Part shown: piece after piece, positions 55,747-64,000 of the stretch
Layout: every line of letters starts with the position of its first letter
How positions within the stretch are numbered: the first letter of the stretch is position 1
NCBI GenBank assembly: GCA_032122355.1
Contig: JAUMCS010000038.1
Span: 23,497 to 87,496 of the forward strand
DNA length: 64,000 bases
Reading direction: 5' to 3'
Source of the DNA: RFTU01 sp032122355
GTDB taxonomy: Bacteria; Pseudomonadota; Gammaproteobacteria; Burkholderiales; Burkholderiaceae_C
The notes under the pieces: generated by a model
Databases searched by the model: none
Told to the model about the DNA's origin: nothing
Seen by the model: the letters and a program-made list of their open reading frames with translations, nothing else
Program-made: the position numbers and the translations under genes

Positions 55747-56007
55747 ATGGTGAAACGTTCAGCTTTGAAAGAAACCCCTTCGATGATTGACTTACCGCTT
55801 CCCATACGGTATGAAGAGGGCATTGAAGAGCTTGAACAGCTCATACGCTCTATGGAATCGGGTTCTTTGCCCTTGGATACCCTATACCAAACATATCGGC
55901 GCGGCACGCAACTCCTGAACTTCTGCCGCGACAAACTCGCTGTAGTCGAGAACCAAATTCAAGTTCTCGAAAACGGTCAACTCACCACCTGGAAAGACCC
56001 CACTTGA
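55747..56007 (+). CDS. xseB: Exodeoxyribonuclease VII small subunit
   Basis: 86 residues from ATG 55747 (an in-frame TTG two codons earlier is less likely). The family's helical core 'YEEGIEELEQLIRSMESGSL' and 'YRRGTQLLNFCRDKL' are present. Partner of XseA. Its TGA overlaps the TTG start of ispA, the conserved xseB-ispA-dxs order. Confidence 0.94.
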   Translation: MVKRSALKETPSMIDLPLPIRYEEGIEELEQLIRSMESGSLPLDTLYQTYRRGTQLLNFCRDKLAVVENQIQVLENGQLTTWKDPT

Positions 56008-56906
56008 GCATCATCGACCAAAGCCCTTTTGATGAATGGGTACAAGCACGCCTGAAATCTATTGAAGCAGCCCTTGCCCTTTCCATCCCCATGGATGCGC
56101 CAGCTGGGCTGGGCCAGGCCATACAGTATGCCACTTTGGATGGTGGCAAACGCCTACGCCCCCTGCTGGTGCTGGCGGCTTGTGAAGCCACTTCTGGCTC
56201 TGAAAAAGCCGCCTTGCTGGCAGCTTGTGCCACTGAACTAATTCATGCGTATTCACTGGTTCATGATGATATGCCTTGCATGGATAATGACCAACTACGC
56301 CGTGGCAAACCCACCGTGCATGTGCAATTTGGCCAAGCTCAAGCGCTGTTAGCGGGTGATGCCATGCAGGCCTTGGCCTTTGAAATCATCACCAATGCCA
56401 GCCCGTACCTCATAGCACCTACTTTACAAGCTAAACTTTGTGGCATCTTGGCCCGTGCGGCAGGCCATGCTGGCATGGCGGGGGGGCAAGCCCTAGACTT
56501 AGCCCACGTCGGGCTTACCCTCAACGAGCAACAACTCAGCCATATGCATCAACTCAAAACGGGGGCACTCTTGCAAGCCAGCATCATGATGGGAGCTGCA
56601 TGCGGCCACACCACCTCCACCAGCAAAATTGCCCTGGAACAATATGGACAAGCCATTGGTCTAGCCTATCAGGTGGTTGATGACATTTTAGATGCGACCC
56701 AAAGCTCCGAGGTGCTGGGCAAAACGGCGGGTAAAGATGCACAACAATACAAGCCCACATATGTTTCTGTCATGGGGCTGGATGCTGCGCGAGAACTGGC
56801 GCAAGCCCTGCGGCAACAAGCCATCAAGGCCTTGCATAACAGTGGCCTACAACACCCACTACGTTTACAACAACTGGCTGATTGTATGATTAACCGCCAG
56901 CACTAA
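56004..56906 (+). CDS. ispA: Farnesyl diphosphate synthase
   Basis: 300 residues, TTG start at 56004 overlapping the xseB stop. Prenyltransferase with the first Asp-rich motif 'HDDMPCMDNDQLRRGKPT' (about 90-107) and the second 'VVDDILDAT' (about 225-233). Makes C15 diphosphate for quinones, undecaprenyl carriers and other isoprenoids. Confidence 0.95.
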   Translation: MSIIDQSPFDEWVQARLKSIEAALALSIPMDAPAGLGQAIQYATLDGGKRLRPLLVLAACEATSGSEKAALLAACATELIHAYSLVHDDMPCMDNDQLRRGKPTVHVQFGQAQALLAGDAMQALAFEIITNASPYLIAPTLQAKLCGILARAAGHAGMAGGQALDLAHVGLTLNEQQLSHMHQLKTGALLQASIMMGAACGHTTSTSKIALEQYGQAIGLAYQVVDDILDATQSSEVLGKTAGKDAQQYKPTYVSVMGLDAARELAQALRQQAIKALHNSGLQHPLRLQQLADCMINRQH

Positions 56907-56950
56907 CGTTGGCTTACTTTTGCTCACTTTTGGGTTCTAAGTTACCGATC

Positions 56951-58855
56951 ATGTCAAGTTTATTTCCTTTGCTAGACCAAATCAACACCCCTGCGGATAT
57001 CCGTGGCCTAACCCGTGCTCAATTAAAAACACTGGCTACTGAATTGCGTGAATTTCTATTGCAGTCCGTTGGCAAAACGGGAGGCCACCTCTCTAGCAAC
57101 CTAGGCACCGTTGAGCTGACTGTTGCCCTGCACAAAGTATTTGATACTCCCCATGACCGGCTGGTATGGGATGTAGGCCATCAAACCTATGCCCATAAAA
57201 TACTTACGGGTCGCCGCCAGGGCATGGCCACCCTGCGCAAGCTCGGTGGTCTTTCGGGCTTTCCCAGACGGGATGAAAGCCCATACGATACCTTTGGTAC
57301 CGCGCATTCGTCCACCTCTATATCAGCAGCCTTGGGCATGGCCATTGCTTCACACCTTCAAGGTGAACACCGCAAGGCGATCGCCATTATTGGCGATGGT
57401 GCCATGAGTGCTGGCATGGCATTTGAGGCTCTGAATAATGCCGGTGTGGAACACCACGACACCAAAGCTGACATTCTGGTCATACTCAATGACAACGATA
57501 TGTCCATCAGCCGACCGGTAGGTGCGCTGAATAAATACTTGGCACGGCTCATGAGCGGCAAATTCTATGCAGCTGCTCGTGAAGGTGCTAAAACCGTACT
57601 CAGTGGCGTACCTCCCCTGCTTGAATTAGCTCGCCGCTTCGAGGAACACGCCAAAGGTATGGCACTTCCCGGCACCATCTTCGAGGAATTTGGCTTTAAT
57701 TATGTGGGCCCCATTGATGGGCATGACCTTGATGCCCTGATTCCCACCCTTGAGAATCTACGCGCCAAAAAAGGCCCGCAGTTTCTGCACGTGGTCACGA
57801 AAAAAGGCTACGGCTATAAACTGGCCGAAGCTGACCCTATCAAATATCATGGGCCAGCCCCTTTTGATCCGCAAGCAGGTATTCAAAAACCCACGACCCC
57901 TTCTAAACCAACATTTACCCAAATATTTGGCCGTTGGTTATGCGATATGGCGCAGGCTGACACTCGTTTAATTGGCATTACGCCGGCCATGCTAGAAGGC
58001 TCGGGCATGGTGGAATTTCAGCGGGATTATCCTAGCAGATGCTTTGATGTCGGCATTGCCGAGCAACACGCCATTACCTTTGCTGCTGGCTTAGCCTGCG
58101 AGGGCCTCAAGCCTGTGGTGGCCATATACTCCACCTTCTTGCAACGAGGCTATGATCAACTCATTCACGATGTAGCGCTGCAAAATTTACCCGTAGTATT
58201 TGCCCTAGACCGGGCGGGCCTTGTCGGTGCCGATGGCCCCACCCATGCCGGCGCCTATGACATTGCTTTCATGCGCTGCATTCCACAGCTCAGCATACTT
58301 ACCCCTGCAGATGAAGCCGAATGCCGGCTTGCCCTTAGTACCGCTTATGCTCAAAATCATGCAGTGGCTGTGCGCTACCCGCGCGGCTCGGGTGCAGGGG
58401 CTGAACCTGGTACCGACTTACTCACTTGGGAATGGGGCAAAGCGCAAATCATGCGCATATCGGCACGGCCTCATGCCACTGGATCGGCCAATAGACAAGC
58501 TCGTTTGGCTATTTTGGCGTTTGGCCCCTTGCTTTATCCGGCTTTACAAGTGGCTGATTTATTGGATGTCTCGGTAGCCAATATGCGTTATGCCAAACCG
58601 CTCGATGCTGATTTGATCATGCAATGGGCTCAAGAACATGATGGCCTTATTACCCTTGAAGACAGCTGCTTACTCGGGGGGGCAGGCTCGGCAGTACTGG
58701 AATTGCTACATCAGGCGGAAATCGACATACCAGTGCTGAACCTGGGTCTACCGGACGTTTTCATTGAACACGGTGACCCCGCCACCCTCATGGCCATGCA
58801 AGGCCTAGACGCTGCGGGCATTGAACGCAGCATACGCGAACGTTTTCAGCTTTAA
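56951..58855 (+). CDS. dxs: 1-deoxy-D-xylulose-5-phosphate synthase
   Basis: 634 residues from ATG 56951, which matches the usual family start; a TTG at 56909 opens a longer frame. Thiamine-diphosphate enzyme, first step of the MEP isoprenoid pathway. 'GHQTYAHKILTGR', TPP motif 'IGDGAMSAGMAFEALNNAG' and 'CFDVGIAEQHAITFAAGLA' are visible. Clustered with ispA. Confidence 0.97.
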   Translation: MSSLFPLLDQINTPADIRGLTRAQLKTLATELREFLLQSVGKTGGHLSSNLGTVELTVALHKVFDTPHDRLVWDVGHQTYAHKILTGRRQGMATLRKLGGLSGFPRRDESPYDTFGTAHSSTSISAALGMAIASHLQGEHRKAIAIIGDGAMSAGMAFEALNNAGVEHHDTKADILVILNDNDMSISRPVGALNKYLARLMSGKFYAAAREGAKTVLSGVPPLLELARRFEEHAKGMALPGTIFEEFGFNYVGPIDGHDLDALIPTLENLRAKKGPQFLHVVTKKGYGYKLAEADPIKYHGPAPFDPQAGIQKPTTPSKPTFTQIFGRWLCDMAQADTRLIGITPAMLEGSGMVEFQRDYPSRCFDVGIAEQHAITFAAGLACEGLKPVVAIYSTFLQRGYDQLIHDVALQNLPVVFALDRAGLVGADGPTHAGAYDIAFMRCIPQLSILTPADEAECRLALSTAYAQNHAVAVRYPRGSGAGAEPGTDLLTWEWGKAQIMRISARPHATGSANRQARLAILAFGPLLYPALQVADLLDVSVANMRYAKPLDADLIMQWAQEHDGLITLEDSCLLGGAGSAVLELLHQAEIDIPVLNLGLPDVFIEHGDPATLMAMQGLDAAGIERSIRERFQL

Positions 58856-58891
58856 ACACACAGCCCTTATTTCTCATTTTTAACCCATACC

Positions 58892-59692
58892 ATGCACGCA
58901 TCTACCCCCTCTGAGACCATGGCCGACACACAAAGTGCGCATGACGTGCGTCAACTCCCTATTCAGCAAGTGGGGGTCAAAGGCGTGCGTTACCCCATCA
59001 AGCTTGAGGTAGAGGGGCAGACCCAACACACCAGCGCCTTATGGTCACTGGATGTGGCTTTGCCGGCCGAGCAAAAAGGCACGCATATGTCACGCTTTGT
59101 CGCCTGGCTGCATACCCTGCATGCACACCCCATGCCTCTGACCTACACCTTGCTGCACCAGCAGCTTGAGCAAATGCTGCAATTACTGCAAGCGCAAGAA
59201 GGCTGTGTACAAGCTGAATTTCATTTCTTCATGGAAAAAACCGCTCCGGTTTCTGGTGTGAACAGCTTGCTCGACTACCAAGGCTGCTGGAAGGCACAAA
59301 TACTCGGCGGCATCACTTCCATTTGGGCCGAAGTGGGCGTACCGGTGAAAAGTTTATGCCCCTGCTCTAAAGAAATTTCGGAATATGGTGCGCATAACAA
59401 GCGTTCCATCATCACCATCAAGGCTGAGCTTTTACAAACCCTAGCTTGGGAAAAGTTGGTCAGAATAGCTGAAGAAAGTGCATCATCGGAAATCTGGCCT
59501 TTGCTCAAGCGTAGCGATGAAAAATGGGTAACGGAAAGAGCCTATGACAACCCCAAGTTTGTGGAAGACTTGGTGCGAGATGTCGCACTGCGCTTGAATG
59601 CTGAGCCGCGTATAGGTCAATATGCTATTGAAGTGGAGAACTTTGAAAGCATACACAATCATTCGGCCTTTGCGCGCATCCAACGCACCTAG
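58892..59692 (+). CDS. folE2: GTP cyclohydrolase FolE2
   Basis: 266 residues. Type IB GTP cyclohydrolase that makes dihydroneopterin triphosphate and accepts metals other than zinc. Metal-binding cysteine in 'VKSLCPCSKEISEYGAHNKRS' (about 152-172). It follows dxs, an order typical of Burkholderiales. No zinc-sensor site is seen in the 36-base gap. Confidence 0.95.
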   Translation: MHASTPSETMADTQSAHDVRQLPIQQVGVKGVRYPIKLEVEGQTQHTSALWSLDVALPAEQKGTHMSRFVAWLHTLHAHPMPLTYTLLHQQLEQMLQLLQAQEGCVQAEFHFFMEKTAPVSGVNSLLDYQGCWKAQILGGITSIWAEVGVPVKSLCPCSKEISEYGAHNKRSIITIKAELLQTLAWEKLVRIAEESASSEIWPLLKRSDEKWVTERAYDNPKFVEDLVRDVALRLNAEPRIGQYAIEVENFESIHNHSAFARIQRT

Positions 59693-59699
59693 GCTTAGC

Positions 59700-60665
59700 T
59701 CATTCGCTTGCGCTGTAGCCCCCTTCAGGCGTGCGGGATTCCTCAATCATTCCAGCCTGGTGGTAATGCAGCTCAATTGTGGTATGAATAATTTCTTCAT
59801 GCTGCGCCAAATGCTGGCGCATACGCTCGGCGGTTAAGCTAGAGTCTTGCGTATCGAGCGCCATGGCGCACGCATAGGCATTTTTACCCACACGCCAAAC
59901 GTGTAAATCACGGATGCCTACCGCCCCTTGAGCAGGCACAGAAGCAACAGCCGCCCGAATTTCATCCACTACGGGATGATCCATCTCACGATCAAGCAAC
60001 ACCTTGCCTGTTTCAAGCATCAAGCCCTTGGCCCACACCACAATCATCACGGCACCCACCACTCCCATGAGGGGGTCTAACCAAGTCCAACCGCCCAACC
60101 ATCCGCCCAGCAAAGCCAGGATAGCTAATACAGAAGTGGCCAAATCTGCCATCACATGCATATAAGCGGACTTCAAATTCAAATCCTCATGCCCATGATC
60201 GCCGTGAGATTGAGGCCCATCATCTTCTTCATGTGCATGACCTAGGATAAACGCACACAACATGTTCACCACCAACCCCAGCGCTCCTACCGCCATAGCT
60301 TCCGAGTAATGAATCGGTTTGGGGTCCCAAAAACGCTCGAGCGAACCCAACAACATCATCAAAGCTACGCCCACCAAAAAAATCGCACTAGCAAAACCTG
60401 TAAGCACTTCTATTTTCCAAGTACCAAATGCAAACCGAGCATCGTGGGCGTAGCGCCTTGCTGCGCTATATCCAACCGCCGACAAACCAATCGCCACTGC
60501 ATGCGAGCTCATGTGCCAGCCATCGGCCAACAGCGCCATGGAGTTAAACCACCATCCGGCTGTAATTTCAAGTACCATCATCAAGGCGGTAATCCACATA
60601 ACTATCCATGAGTTACGTTCGGCCCGCTGGCTGGCAGTATAAAAAATAGGATGAAGTGTCGACAT
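59700..60665 (-). CDS. CDF family metal exporter (DmeF-like)
   Basis: 321 residues with six membrane segments; the first helices have 'MALLADGWHMSSHAVAIGLS' (the metal-site HxxxD-type motif), the fourth/fifth have 'YMHVMADLATSVLAIL', and a His-rich loop 'HAHEEDDGPQSHGDHGHED' lies between helices IV and V. Pattern closest to DmeF, a Co2+/Ni2+ (also Zn2+, Fe2+) exporter. Exports divalent metal against a proton gradient. Diverges from the ZIP importer gene, and ends 7 bases from folE2 in tail-to-tail order. Confidence 0.9.
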   Translation of the reverse strand: MSTLHPIFYTASQRAERNSWIVMWITALMMVLEITAGWWFNSMALLADGWHMSSHAVAIGLSAVGYSAARRYAHDARFAFGTWKIEVLTGFASAIFLVGVALMMLLGSLERFWDPKPIHYSEAMAVGALGLVVNMLCAFILGHAHEEDDGPQSHGDHGHEDLNLKSAYMHVMADLATSVLAILALLGGWLGGWTWLDPLMGVVGAVMIVVWAKGLMLETGKVLLDREMDHPVVDEIRAAVASVPAQGAVGIRDLHVWRVGKNAYACAMALDTQDSSLTAERMRQHLAQHEEIIHTTIELHYHQAGMIEESRTPEGGYSASE

Positions 60666-60713
60666 GGGGTATCATTTTCCAAAAAAAGAAGTGGGCAAAA
60701 TAAAAAAGGCTAC

Positions 60714-60736
60714 GATATTGAGAATAAAATATCAAT
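60714..60736. promoter_or_regulatory. Inverted repeat in the CDF/ZIP divergent gap
   Basis: GATATT (60714-60719) and AATATC (60728-60733) are perfect inverted copies separated by 8 bases; ATTGA/TCAAT extend the symmetry to 60736. The site is central in the 143-base gap between two metal transporter genes, so a metal sensor could bind here. It does not match a classical Zur or Fur box by eye. Confidence 0.35.
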
Positions 60737-60808
60737 AACAACACCATTACCCTACCGCTTTAAAATGGTAACTTAAGGCTGCAGCTTTATTTAAAAGGCC
60801 CTCAAACT

Positions 60809-61588
60809 ATGCCCTTATTTTTTCAAATTTTAACCGCTTGTTTGTTGGGAGGCGTTCTCAGCATGCTGGCCGCGCTGTTATTGATATCGGGCATCGTTAG
60901 TAAAAAAAGCCTACCCTATGCAGTGACCTTTTCTACCGGGGTGTTGTTAGCCACTTCTATGTTGCACTTATTACCGGATGTGTTGGCATCAGGCTTATCA
61001 CCCAACAAAGTTTTTCCCATTCTACTGGGGGGAATTTTGGCATTTTTTGCACTAGAAAAGTTTGCCATATGGCGTCATGCCCACCATCACACGGGTGCAG
61101 ATGAACCACCCGCATTATCCATCCACGAAGCTACACACCACCCTCATCATGCCCATGGGCATACAGGCTCGGGTGCGGTAGGCATATTAATAGGCGATGG
61201 GTTTCATAATTTTACCGATGGCTTGTTAATCGCTGCGGCGTTCATGTCTGACCCTGCTTTGGGTTGGGCGACCGCCCTAGCTGTCATCACTCATGAAATC
61301 CCCCAGGAAGTGGGTGATTTTGCAATTTTGCTCTCGGCAGGTTGGCAGCGTGCACGTGCGCTTTTTTGGAATGGCTTATCCAGCTTAGCCTCGGTAGCGG
61401 GTGGTGTTTCGGGCTACTTTGCGCTAGAGTATTTAGAAAATGCAAAACCTTATGTAGTTATACTAGCTGCAGCCAGCTTCATGTACATAGCCATAGCCGA
61501 CCTGCTACCTCGGCTCAAACTAGAGTGGCAAGGCATGGGCTGGCACGCATTATTGCTGGCAGCGGGCATTGGCATTGCGCTGATTTAA
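60809..61588 (+). CDS. ZIP family metal importer
   Basis: 259 residues with about eight membrane helices. Metal-transport motifs 'GDGFHNFTDGLLIAAAF' (helix IV) and 'VITHEIPQEVGDFAILL' (helix V) are those of ZIP (SLC39-like) zinc permeases, with a His-rich loop (about 92-118, several HH and HAH) before them. AAGG precedes the start. Substrate probably Zn2+ or Fe2+. Confidence 0.93.
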   Translation: MPLFFQILTACLLGGVLSMLAALLLISGIVSKKSLPYAVTFSTGVLLATSMLHLLPDVLASGLSPNKVFPILLGGILAFFALEKFAIWRHAHHHTGADEPPALSIHEATHHPHHAHGHTGSGAVGILIGDGFHNFTDGLLIAAAFMSDPALGWATALAVITHEIPQEVGDFAILLSAGWQRARALFWNGLSSLASVAGGVSGYFALEYLENAKPYVVILAAASFMYIAIADLLPRLKLEWQGMGWHALLLAAGIGIALI

Positions 61589-61701
61589 GCATATTCCTAT
61601 GTAACCCGAGGCTATAAAGCTAGGGAAATCGATTACATACATCAGAAGTTACAAGAATAAAATAATTGATTGTTCGGTTTGAGTTCGTTCGTAGATGTTC
61701 G

Positions 61702-61718
61702 CTTGAAAAAATTTCAAG
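61702..61718. repeat. 17-bp palindrome upstream of the orphan gene
   Basis: CTTGAAA and TTTCAAG flank three A residues as perfect inverted copies, 76 bases before the orphan start. GTTCG occurs three times just upstream. Could be an operator or simply AT-rich symmetry. Confidence 0.4.
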
Positions 61719-61793
61719 AACGCGCACATCCTTCGTACACAAATCAATACCGAATAGATCAAATCTGCAAAAATATTTACTATTAGATAAATC

Positions 61794-63641
61794 ATGGATT
61801 TCTTGAACTTTAATCACTGGACTAGTCCTTTCCCCCAACATCCAAAAAATAGCAAAGGTCCATTTGATTGGGTCTCATTACCTTTTCACAATAAAGATTT
61901 TTGTGAAATGATGAAGAATCATGAACCCACAGATTTAACATTCTTTACACTTTTTTTTCTTAGCTCTAAGGTTAAGAAATCCAATATGATGCTTGACGTG
62001 CCGGCTTGCAACAGCCAGCTTGGGACTAATGCTCAAACCCCTCGATTCTATGATGAAAAGCCTATTGATTCTAAGACCTTCAAATCTGGAAATAATCCTC
62101 TTCGATTAAGAATCAATGAGTCACCTCTAACTGAGATTCTCATTAATGCCAGAGTGAGGACAATGATGCTCGGCAATTCTGGCTTCTTTCATCATGGCCC
62201 AAGGTGGGACGTTAACACAGAAAAACGCTATTTTGCAGATGAAGTATTAACGTGGCTCGTTAATGGTCAGACTGTACTTCACCACAAATGTTACAGACCC
62301 CCCGCTACTCTTGCGAGCGGGGGAATAGATAATGCAAAAATTATAGATGCCATTGGGAAATTGAACAATCTAGATTCTTCGGGCTTTAAAAATTCACCAT
62401 CATCAGATCCAGAACAAACAAAAATTAATCATCAACTACAAAGTAATATTGGTGATATTTTTAATACAAAATTAATAAGAAATCCATCAATGTTCGCACT
62501 AAAGGATATTCCGGTGGAGGTATGCAAACAGCTCTCGCTTATAATACCTGACTTATCACAAGATCCTCGAGACGATTTACGTGACTCAAAAAAACCCAGA
62601 TCACAAGTATGGGAACGCGTTGAAGGAGTGATGCGTATAGAGGCTGTTCAATCCGACCCCAATAACATATTTGTCAATCGCGGATATGTAGCTCGTAACT
62701 CTGCAACCTATCAAGGTGGGGCCATGCAGGGTGCTAATGTTTTGACTCATGCATTATCAAAAGATTCTCCACACGTTTTAATTGAAGTTAGACCCAGTAA
62801 TGTCATTAAAGGTAAAGGGCTCACATATGACGGGTTGAAAGTTGACGGCCTTGATACAAACATACGTGGTGACGACATTGCTAAACTTGTGATGGCCAGC
62901 CCACAATTTATTCTGGTGGGGGCCGATAACCCTGGCACTGTTCAATCCAACGCTGAATCATCTGCATATACTTGGGCTGGTACTAAACCGCTAGCTAATA
63001 CAACGGGAGTTGTTTCGGATAAGTTATCAGATGAACGCCACGATGATACCAAACAGCACAACATTTTCGCTGTAACCGGCAATAAAGAAGTTGAGAAATG
63101 CTGGCTTAATGCAATTCCCGAGCCGGCAGAGGTCGAAAAAAGCATGGAATCGTACTTTGGTATTTTGGGTGGGGAAAAATTAATATCCCATAATACTATA
63201 CCCAAAAAATCAGGCATGGAGATATTTGGAAGAGATGCATTAGTTTTAGGCGCTGGAACCAAAAAAAATGAGACTTGGACATCATACATTCAGCTTCTAA
63301 GCCAAGATGAAACCAACAATATTGAATTAAATACCAAAATCCCCAATGAGGGTGATAGAGCCGCCAGTTGCACCTTGAATCTGTCAGGTCTTTCCAAGAC
63401 AGGAAAAGCTAATGCTAATCTATATTCTACTAACACCGATAACAAGGATACTGGAGTATTCATTAGCAGTGATGGTAAAATTACATTCAAGATCGAAGGG
63501 GAAGAAATACTCAAACTGAGTAAGGATTCAATAATTTTTCCGAACCATTACTTTCATCCAGAATGGGATAATAATGTCAAATTTATCCGCCAAAAACCAA
63601 CTAAAGGCATTTTTGGCTGCTTAACTGTCAAGACCCCTTGA
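61794..63641 (+). CDS. Unknown 615-residue protein next to an insertion sequence
   Basis: Not recognised. G+C is lower (about 40% by eye) than in the genes to its left. No clear Shine-Dalgarno before ATG 61794; no signal peptide. The middle part (about 280-420) has a long mixed alpha/beta stretch with 'VGADNPGTVQ' and several Asn/Asp; the C-terminal 90 residues are Thr/Ser/Asn/Gly-rich with beta-strand-like repeats ('TGVFISSDGKITFKIEGEEI'), as in secreted or surface-tip proteins. Downstream lies an IS5-like transposase piece. It may be a recently acquired secreted or T6SS-delivered protein; this is inference only. Confidence 0.65.
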   Translation: MDFLNFNHWTSPFPQHPKNSKGPFDWVSLPFHNKDFCEMMKNHEPTDLTFFTLFFLSSKVKKSNMMLDVPACNSQLGTNAQTPRFYDEKPIDSKTFKSGNNPLRLRINESPLTEILINARVRTMMLGNSGFFHHGPRWDVNTEKRYFADEVLTWLVNGQTVLHHKCYRPPATLASGGIDNAKIIDAIGKLNNLDSSGFKNSPSSDPEQTKINHQLQSNIGDIFNTKLIRNPSMFALKDIPVEVCKQLSLIIPDLSQDPRDDLRDSKKPRSQVWERVEGVMRIEAVQSDPNNIFVNRGYVARNSATYQGGAMQGANVLTHALSKDSPHVLIEVRPSNVIKGKGLTYDGLKVDGLDTNIRGDDIAKLVMASPQFILVGADNPGTVQSNAESSAYTWAGTKPLANTTGVVSDKLSDERHDDTKQHNIFAVTGNKEVEKCWLNAIPEPAEVEKSMESYFGILGGEKLISHNTIPKKSGMEIFGRDALVLGAGTKKNETWTSYIQLLSQDETNNIELNTKIPNEGDRAASCTLNLSGLSKTGKANANLYSTNTDNKDTGVFISSDGKITFKIEGEEILKLSKDSIIFPNHYFHPEWDNNVKFIRQKPTKGIFGCLTVKTP

Positions 63642-63659
63642 ATCGGTTAATTTATAACC

Positions 63660-63671
63660 CCGTTTAAACGG
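63660..63671. repeat. 12-bp perfect palindrome after the orphan gene
   Basis: CCGTTTAAACGG, 19 bases past the orphan stop. No T-run follows, so it is not a typical terminator. It is noted as a possible boundary between the orphan and the insertion sequence. Confidence 0.4.
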
Positions 63672-63785
63672 TTTCAAAACTCACAACTTACCTTTTAGCA
63701 AACCTGATTCCGTGACTTCATGGTGAATAAATTCTGACTTCGCTATTGAAATCAGGTATTTAGTCCCATCTGAATAAATCCGTTT

Positions 63786-64000
63786 TCAGCGAACAATCCC
63801 GAAATTGAGGAGCCTGACCGATTTCAAGATGGCAAAAATTTCGGACAAAATGAGGTCAAAATCGGCCCCCAGCAGCCGGAGCTTCTTGAGTAACAGGCGA
63901 ATATTGTGGCCTGCGCCGCACAATACAGCGTGGAGGGCATCACCGATTGCGCCTTTAAGAGGATTCCTTCCTAATCTGCCATCCATTTTCATGTGCCCTA
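63786..64000 (-). mobile_element. 3' part of an IS5-family-like transposase gene, cut by the window edge
   Basis: On the minus strand the frame is open from the window end through 'GHMKMDGRLGRNPLKGAIGD' and 'ALHAVLCGAGHNIRLLLKKL' to a TGA at 63786. This is the C-terminal signature of IS5-group DDE transposases. The 5' part lies beyond position 64000, so whether the element is complete cannot be told. The end inverted repeat should lie in 63642-63785 but was not identified with certainty. Confidence 0.8.

Noticed and set aside
61620..61841. Leftward 73-codon frame overlapping the start of the 615-residue orphan
   Set aside because: No ribosome binding site, no recognisable sequence pattern, and it overlaps a much longer frame with coding character.

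Overview
The window looks like chromosome of a betaproteobacterium of the order Burkholderiales. The grounds are the order of housekeeping genes: YadG/YadH-type ABC exporter - bolA/ibaG - murA - hisGDCBHAF; rsmD-coaD-YfhL-type ferredoxin; iscRSUA-hscBA-fdx; surE-pcm-nlpD-rlmD; and xseB-ispA-dxs-folE2. HisG is the short form that needs HisZ. Genus and species cannot be read from this sequence. By eye the housekeeping part is near 50% G+C, and most of the first 21 kb is near one third G+C. Layout: positions 1-23864 hold one long leftward gene string for a complete type VI secretion system (T6SS). In transcription order it reads tssB, tssC, hcp (tssD), tssE, tssF, tssG, clpV (tssH), tssJ, tssK, tssL, tssM, tssA. 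A low-G+C spike and cargo module follows: a DUF2169-pentapeptide fusion, a second pentapeptide protein, a DUF4150 PAAR-like protein, a DUF3540 protein, a small orphan, a divergent VgrG (tssI), and a 330-residue unknown protein with a perfect 12-bp tandem repeat. All 13 core components can be assigned. No recognisable toxin or immunity gene, and no kinase/phosphatase regulator (PpkA/PppA/Fha/TagF), is visible. A good sigma70-like promoter lies just upstream of tssB. Positions 24.0-42.5 kb are mostly rightward housekeeping genes: an M20 amidohydrolase (leftward), an ABC exporter, bolA/ibaG, murA, seven his genes (hisI and hisE are not here), rsmD, coaD, ferredoxin, the Isc/Hsc iron-sulfur assembly operon behind a palindrome that could bind IscR, and tsaD. 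A tRNA-Pro(TGG) gene follows. Positions 42.6-51.4 kb are mainly leftward (adk, kdsB, a Trm112-like protein, lpxK; rlmD, nlpD, pcm, surE), with xseA and sodB rightward between them. Positions 51.4-59.7 kb run rightward: an RND efflux adaptor and pump, then xseB-ispA-dxs-folE2 for isoprenoid and folate precursor synthesis. A divergent metal-transport pair follows: a DmeF-like CDF exporter and a ZIP importer. The right end (61.6-64 kb) holds a 615-residue orphan protein of lower G+C and the 3' part of an IS5-family-like transposase cut by the window edge. The most unusual parts are the T6SS spike/cargo module, the composition change and strong hairpin between hcp and tssE, the apparently P-loop-less TssM, and the orphan next to the insertion sequence. 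Composition values and motif calls were made by reading; no database search was run.
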